Both the position numbers and the translations under genes were made by a program. The notes under the pieces were generated by a model. It saw only the letters and a list, made by a program, of their open reading frames with translations. It was not told the origin of the DNA and searched no databases. A stretch of 19,887 nucleotides of DNA, taken from assembly GCA_964431105.1 (NCBI GenBank), contig CAYSIR010000054.1, positions 1 through 19,887 of the forward strand. Reading direction: 5' to 3'. Source of the stretch: RECH01 sp964431105. GTDB lineage: Bacteria > Cyanobacteriota > Cyanobacteriia > RECH01. Numbering within the stretch: position 1 is the stretch's first letter; each line of letters begins with the position of its first letter. This document shows, one piece after another, positions 16,129-19,887 of this stretch.

Positions 16129-16250
16129 ATTTTTGGGAAGGGGTTGGGACATGAGGGAGCCAGTTTTATCAGTCAACCAATGGTGCGAGTACCCTAAAAC
16201 ATCCTTGCCACTAAGCCACGAAAAGATGATCCCCGCTGTCAACCATGATG

Positions 16251-16310
16251 AATTGAGATAAACAGGGATCAATTGAGATGGATTGAGATGGATTGGAACG
16301 AATTGAGATT
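16251..16310. repeat. Decamer tandem repeat (RATTGAGATG-like)
   Basis: Six consecutive 10-base units in register: AATTGAGATA, AACAGGGATC, AATTGAGATG, GATTGAGATG, GATTGGAACG, AATTGAGATT. Units 1, 3, 4 and 6 are near-identical. The array ends 41 bases before the GTG start of the adenylate cyclase gene, so it lies in the probable promoter or leader. Its 10-base period is close to one helical turn. Confidence 0.7.
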
Positions 16311-16351
16311 AAATTGGTGTATCAGTTTTCTGCGTTGATGTCGTCTATTTT

Positions 16352-17812
16352 GTGAGTACCGTGCCTCAGTTCTCCACATTACTGAAGCTGTCTCGATCGC
16401 GTCTCTCGCGTCATATTGTTTTTTGGGTATTTCTGAGCATTGTACTCATCGAAATCATCATTCTGATTCCGTCCTACTATCGACGGCGGCAAGAACTGCT
16501 GACCCAATTACAGCAAGTTTCGCGGGAAGTGCTGTCTTCTGCTACGTCTACTAACAGCATGACCCGACCGGAAGAGATTTTACCCATGTTTGAAGAAAAG
16601 CTGCGCGACGGCTCAGTCATCTTGGGTGGCGCACTCTACGAACCGAATGGCAACTTGGTTGGAACATTTGGGGAAGCGCCCATCATCGAGAACCAAATGG
16701 TGACAATAGCGCTGCAACAGTCATTGGATCAGCCATGGCGCAAACAGCAAGGCGATCGCTTTGATGTAGGATGGCTGATGCCAACGGCATCAGGAGACTG
16801 TTTGTTAGTCGTGCGTCATGATGCGTCAATGGTGCGTCCCGAACTCATTGCGTTTATTTGGCGTATTGCTGGATTGGTGATTGTGATTGCGGTATTTGTC
16901 ACTGCGGCAACCATGCTAACCCTGGGCAGATTGGTCATTGCCCCAATTTTGCATCTGAGAGAAGATATGCGCAGCGCTCAGCAGGTGATCGGCACTGAGC
17001 AGCCAGATCCCACGTTTCACAGTTTCCATCGTCATCGTCATGATGAACTGACTGAAGTGACTCAAGCCTTTTTTCATCTGTATGTCCAGGTGCGGCAGGA
17101 AATTAGCGATCGCATCCAGGCTGAATCGGCGCTGCGAGAAGAACAGGCGCGATCGGAGGAACTATTGTTAAATATCTTACCGGCAACGATCGCCACTCAA
17201 CTTAAACATAACCATCGTGCGATCGCCCGTCGTTCCGAGCAAGTCACTATTTTATTTGCAGATTTGGTTGGGTTTACGCCGCTGTCAGCTCGGATGTCGC
17301 CGACCCGCCTAGTGACCATGCTGAACGAGATTTTTTCTGCCTTCGATCGCCTAGCCGAACACCACGGGCTAGAAAAGATAAAAACCATTGGCGATGCCTA
17401 CATGGTGGCAGGAGGCATTCCTGAACCCTGCCCAAACCATGCCATTGCGATCGCCAATATGGCGCTAGATATGCAAACCGTGATTCAGAAATTTTTGGAC
17501 GATGATGGCAACCCCTTTGAGCTTCGCATTGGCATCAGCACCGGAGCAGTCGTATCGGGAGTGATTGGTCTGAAAAAGTTTAGCTATGACCTATGGGGAA
17601 GCGTGGTAAATATTGCTAGCCGGATGGAGTCGCAGGGCGTGCCTGGCAAAATCCAAGTAACCGAAGTGACCTATCATTATTTGATGGAAACATTTGAGTT
17701 CACCAAACGCGGTACGGTGAACGTCAAGGGGTGGGGTGAGATGACGACCTATTTTCTCAACTGTCGCAAGCCGTCCGCACTGCCCCGAACCAAGTCGGTT
17801 CAAGTGCAGTAA
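16352..17812 (+). CDS. Membrane-bound class III adenylate cyclase with HAMP domain
   Basis: A 486-residue enzyme predicted to make cAMP from ATP. The N terminus is cytoplasmic and basic. Membrane helix 1 spans ~21-41, an extracytoplasmic sensor of about 120 residues ~45-165 and helix 2 ~166-191. A HAMP/coiled-coil linker (~190-275) leads to the cyclase catalytic domain (~290-475). All key residues are seen: metal aspartates Asp304 (FADLVGF) and Asp348 (GDAYM), the adenine-selecting pair Lys344 (KIKTIGD) and Asp413 (YDLWG), and transition-state residues Asn420 and Arg424 (VNIASRM). That argues for ATP rather than GTP. The start is GTG at 16352, with no clear Shine-Dalgarno sequence; a GTG at 16361 is an alternative. 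A decamer tandem lies just upstream, and a WG-repeat gene follows after 17 bases. Confidence 0.93.
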   Translation: MSTVPQFSTLLKLSRSRLSRHIVFWVFLSIVLIEIIILIPSYYRRRQELLTQLQQVSREVLSSATSTNSMTRPEEILPMFEEKLRDGSVILGGALYEPNGNLVGTFGEAPIIENQMVTIALQQSLDQPWRKQQGDRFDVGWLMPTASGDCLLVVRHDASMVRPELIAFIWRIAGLVIVIAVFVTAATMLTLGRLVIAPILHLREDMRSAQQVIGTEQPDPTFHSFHRHRHDELTEVTQAFFHLYVQVRQEISDRIQAESALREEQARSEELLLNILPATIATQLKHNHRAIARRSEQVTILFADLVGFTPLSARMSPTRLVTMLNEIFSAFDRLAEHHGLEKIKTIGDAYMVAGGIPEPCPNHAIAIANMALDMQTVIQKFLDDDGNPFELRIGISTGAVVSGVIGLKKFSYDLWGSVVNIASRMESQGVPGKIQVTEVTYHYLMETFEFTKRGTVNVKGWGEMTTYFLNCRKPSALPRTKSVQVQ

Positions 17813-17829
17813 GTAGTCGCAGAATCAGC

Positions 17830-18792
17830 ATGAAATCAGTGTCGTCGGTGTTTGTATTCAGTCGTGCCTCTAATTTTTCAGAAGGCTTGGGTGTAGTGTC
17901 CATTGGCGATCGCTACTATTTTATAAACGCATCGGGGCGGCAAGTGGCGGCCATTGACCCCAATTTAGACGCTGTGTCGCCCTTATCAGGCGGGCGATCG
18001 CTCGCTAAGGTCAATGATTTTTATGGCTTTGTCGATCGCACCGGTGTTGCTATCATTCCGCCTCAATTTGCTAGCGCAACCCCATTTTCTGAAGGACTGG
18101 CCGCCATCCGCCCCGGCACGCGCTACGGCTACATTGATGCAGACGGGGCATGGCAAATCGAACCCCAGTTTGAACTCGCTACTCCATTTTCTGAAGGGTT
18201 AGCCGCCGTCCGCACCGAAAACGGCTATGGCTTTATCAACGCTAGCGGCCGCATTGTCATTCCAGAGCAGTTTGAAGACGTGCTGCGGTTTTCGGAAGCC
18301 TTAGCCGCTGTTCGCCTCAACCAAAAATGGGGCTACATCACGCCCACGGGCGATCGCGCCACCGCAGGCGAATGGGACGGAGCTTTTATTTTTTCAAATC
18401 AGCGCGCAAGGGTACGACTGGGTCAAGAGTGGGGCTTTATTGATCCGACGGGCGCAGTGGTGATTCCCCTGCGGTTTCAGTTTGCCTCCGATTTTTCAGA
18501 CGGACGGGCGGCCGTGATGCAAAACGGAAAATGGGGCTACGTTGCACCGGATGGAACCATTGCGATCGCCCCTGAATACGACTATGCCGCCGATTTCTCT
18601 GACGGTTTAGCGGCCGTTCAACTGGACAACCAGTATGGCTTTGTGAATAGCGAGGGTGAACTAGCGATCGCGCCTCAGTTTGATCGGGTTGGCTCCTTTT
18701 CAGAAGGATTGGCATGGGTGCAGATGGGCCAACACTGGCGCTATATCGACAACACTGGGGCGATCGTCATTGCCAGCATCCAGTTGACTTGA
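17830..18792 (+). CDS. WG-repeat (KWG leptospira-type) protein
   Basis: A 320-residue protein built almost wholly of WG repeats. I count nine units of the form FSxGLAxVxxxxxYGFIDxxG followed by IxPQFxxA, beginning at residue 16 (NFSEGL). Unit spacing is about 33-45 residues; the second unit (LSGGRSLAKVNDFYGFVD) and the sixth (FSNQRARVRLGQEWGFID) are the most divergent. There is no signal peptide, membrane helix or other domain, so it is probably cytoplasmic. Such repeats are thought to form beta-rich folds that mediate binding, and no catalytic role is known to me. The ATG lies 17 bases after the adenylate cyclase stop, so the two genes very likely share a transcript. A role as partner or effector of the cyclase is inference from position. 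Confidence 0.9.
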   Translation: MKSVSSVFVFSRASNFSEGLGVVSIGDRYYFINASGRQVAAIDPNLDAVSPLSGGRSLAKVNDFYGFVDRTGVAIIPPQFASATPFSEGLAAIRPGTRYGYIDADGAWQIEPQFELATPFSEGLAAVRTENGYGFINASGRIVIPEQFEDVLRFSEALAAVRLNQKWGYITPTGDRATAGEWDGAFIFSNQRARVRLGQEWGFIDPTGAVVIPLRFQFASDFSDGRAAVMQNGKWGYVAPDGTIAIAPEYDYAADFSDGLAAVQLDNQYGFVNSEGELAIAPQFDRVGSFSEGLAWVQMGQHWRYIDNTGAIVIASIQLT

Positions 18793-19361
18793 ACAGTATT
18801 TCCTAAGATTGCGCCCCTCCTTGCCGCCACCGCACCGTTTTATCCACTCTATCCGCCCCATAACGGATTCGCCCGTCTCGCGATCGGGTGATTCAAAACA
18901 CCGTCAGTGTTCTTGCGGAGTCACGGGTATGGTTCGGGTTCCTCACCGCTCCAGCGCCATAGCATCACGCGATCGCACCGGTAGTATCACGCTGGTGCGA
19001 TCGCTGAATCACTTCGCCCACAGAAGATTTCACCGATACTAAAGTCATCGAATCAATCCCGCCTGTGAACTGAAGGCACTGCTCCGCGCATCTAACCTCA
19101 TACCGTTTCTAGCCTATCTCGCCTAATTTGCCTAATAAGGCTATTCATTAAGCTTCTTACCTTACTATTTTTACCGTTCTTTAAATGCCTATTTTTGGAA
19201 GGTAAATATCAGGAGTGCAGCCGCTTCTACGCCAAGAATCATCACTAGAGAAAAGGTAAGAATTTCGCGCATTCACGCATCTATCCATACAACAGCTTCC
19301 ATTATTCAAGCTTTCGCCTCAGTTTATTCTGTTACCTGCTGTATCCGGAAGATTTCACCTC
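18793..19361. other. Intergenic region after the WG-repeat gene
   Basis: A 569-base spacer. The plus frame 18809-19042 reads as a Ser/Arg/His/Pro-rich translation and is rejected. Three tandem 9-base units of form GCCTANNNN lie at 19112-19138. On the minus strand a 27-residue hydrophobic frame is listed separately. No terminator was recognised after the WG gene. Confidence 0.5.
19189..19272 (-). CDS. Candidate 27-residue single-helix membrane microprotein
   Basis: Reading leftwards from the ATG at 19272-19270 to the TAG at 19191-19189 gives a 27-residue peptide. It begins MREILTFSLVMILG, has a Glu-Ala-rich centre and ends in LIFTFQK. Charge is confined to the ends apart from one central Glu, so it would make a single membrane helix, the size class of small photosystem, cytochrome b6f or NDH subunits. 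I do not recognise it as PetL, PetM, PetN, PsbM, PsbT or PsaM. A weak GGAT lies about 12 bases upstream. Short frames arise by chance, so the support is only its strikingly membrane-protein-like composition and its place in an otherwise empty spacer. Confidence 0.35.
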   Translation of the reverse strand: MREILTFSLVMILGVEAAALLIFTFQK

Positions 19362-19622
19362 ATGGTCATTCACTCATCGGCTTCAATCCTGTTCCCTACC
19401 TTGGTGCCCACAATGATTCAGCTCCATGATGCGATCGCAGTTTACATTAACTTAGCAGACCCAATGTCACCTCAACAGCAGCGCCATCTGAAGTTAGCCC
19501 ATGCCGCCGTCGAACACGCCCTTTATTTCCTAGAGGTGGATGACCAGCAGCGAGCGACAGCCTACCTACAATATGCGTCTCAACAATTTCACCATTTGGC
19601 AGGCAGCCGTTGCTCGGCGTAG
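19362..19622 (+). CDS. Small hypothetical protein (86 residues or 69 if the later start is used)
   Basis: I do not recognise a named family. From the ATG at 19362 it encodes 86 residues; a second ATG at 19413 would give 69, starting MIQLHDAIAVYINLADPMSP. The body is alpha-helical in look, with heptad-like spacing in QQQRHLKLAHAAVEHALYFLEVDDQQRATAYLQYASQQFHHL, reminiscent of small two-helix TPR-like or hairpin proteins. GGAAG lies about 11 bases before the first ATG, while the second has no obvious ribosome site. However, the first 17 residues (MVIHSSASILFPTLVPT) look less like the rest. It is probably soluble and transcribed alone. Confidence 0.55.
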   Translation: MVIHSSASILFPTLVPTMIQLHDAIAVYINLADPMSPQQQRHLKLAHAAVEHALYFLEVDDQQRATAYLQYASQQFHHLAGSRCSA

Positions 19623-19720
19623 CGAATCAGTCCATTATCCGACCTCAGAAACAGTCTTCAATCGCACTTGAGCATTGCGGCTCATCCCTTTAGCCAGCCC
19701 TGCCACTCATCTTCTTTATG

Positions 19721-19860
19721 TAGCAATTCCAGATGAGTTGTGAATAAAAGTAAGTGTCCATTTGTTTAGGGCAAGGGATTGTTTGTAGGACGGCTGAGCC
19801 ATTCCACAAACAATCCCTTGCCTTTCTGCTTCGCTATAGCAATCCTAAATGAGTTGTGAA
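19721..19860. repeat. 17-bp perfect hairpin between 24-bp direct repeats
   Basis: GGCAAGGGATTGTTTGT (19770-19786) and its perfect complement (19806-19822) form a 17-bp stem with a 19-base loop, which itself contains GGCTGAGCC. Outside it, 19721-19744 and 19837-19860 are direct repeats identical at 21 of 24 bases (TAGCAAT...ATGAGTTGTGAA). No gene is visible from 19623 to the window end. The layout suggests a small mobile repeat, the end of an insertion sequence continuing past the window, or a strong terminator. Confidence 0.6.
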
Positions 19861-19887
19861 GTGAGAATGGTTGTTGTGAGAAGGATT

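Larger units (their letters stand above)
15278..16351. other. 1.07-kb gene-free, repeat-dense intergenic region
   Basis: No frame here looks like a protein; those at 15429-15758 (+) and 15563-15886 (-) have Arg/Ser/Pro-rich, low-plausibility translations. In order it holds several HIP1 octamers (15473-15755), an 8-bp inverted repeat AGTAACCC/GGGTTACT (15817-15824, 15850-15857), a C-run/G-run palindrome (15908-15938), the REP-like block at 15950-16000, MITE copy 2, and a decamer tandem before the adenylate cyclase gene. It may be a graveyard of small mobile repeats. Confidence 0.65.

Noticed and set aside
18809..19042. 77-codon plus-strand frame after the WG-repeat gene
   Set aside because: The Ser/Arg/His/Pro-rich translation lacks hydrophobic core patterns, and there is no ribosome site.
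1..19887. CRISPR array, prophage or defence-island content
   Set aside because: No regularly spaced direct repeats with unique spacers, and no cas, integrase, transposase, toxin-antitoxin or phage genes, were seen. The gene content is core metabolism, division and signalling.

Overview
The window comes from a cyanobacterium. The octamer GCGATCGC (HIP1) occurs dozens of times on both strands. The gene content also fits: a PucC/BCD-type pigment-related transporter, minCDE behind an ExbB/ExbD pair, an fbp-zwf-opcA oxidative pentose phosphate cluster, and a HAMP-coupled class III adenylate cyclase. Moderate-to-high GC and large intergenic spaces full of short palindromic repeats suggest a filamentous Leptolyngbya-like lineage, but that placement is a guess.

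Layout. Positions 1-1118 (+) hold the C-terminal part of a P2-type cation ATPase. It converges with a minus-strand pair, the PucC-like transporter (3667-2216) followed four bases later by an inositol-monophosphatase-family gene (2211-1405). NAD kinase (4773-3856) lies upstream on the same strand. After a 460-base divergent spacer, the plus strand carries a DUF2993/LmeA-like protein, ExbB, ExbD (14-base overlap), MinC, MinD and MinE, up to 9735. A repeat-rich spacer (9736-10420) precedes fbp, zwf and opcA (10421-14831). These encode the entry enzyme of the oxidative pentose phosphate pathway, its activator OpcA, and a class I fructose-1,6-bisphosphatase. The redox cysteines known from cyanobacterial G6PDH and OpcA appear to be kept. 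Next come a 71-residue hypothetical protein, a 1.07-kb gene-free stretch, and a probable two-gene operon: an adenylate cyclase (GTG start) and, 17 bases on, a nine-unit WG-repeat protein. The last kilobase holds an 86-residue hypothetical protein, a candidate 27-residue membrane microprotein on the minus strand, and a strong hairpin between direct repeats.

The least expected content is in the intergenic DNA. Two elements of exactly 120 bp (9839-9958 and 16009-16128) share terminal inverted repeats of about 15 bp and internal hairpins. One is flanked by a perfect 8-bp direct repeat, as expected of a non-autonomous MITE. Both sit in remnants of the same older palindromic repeat family, which also occurs at 1251-1333. 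No CRISPR array, rRNA, tRNA, complete IS or phage gene was seen, and no clear new defence or biosynthetic system. The best candidates for undescribed biology are the MITE family, the cyclase-WG pair and the microprotein.
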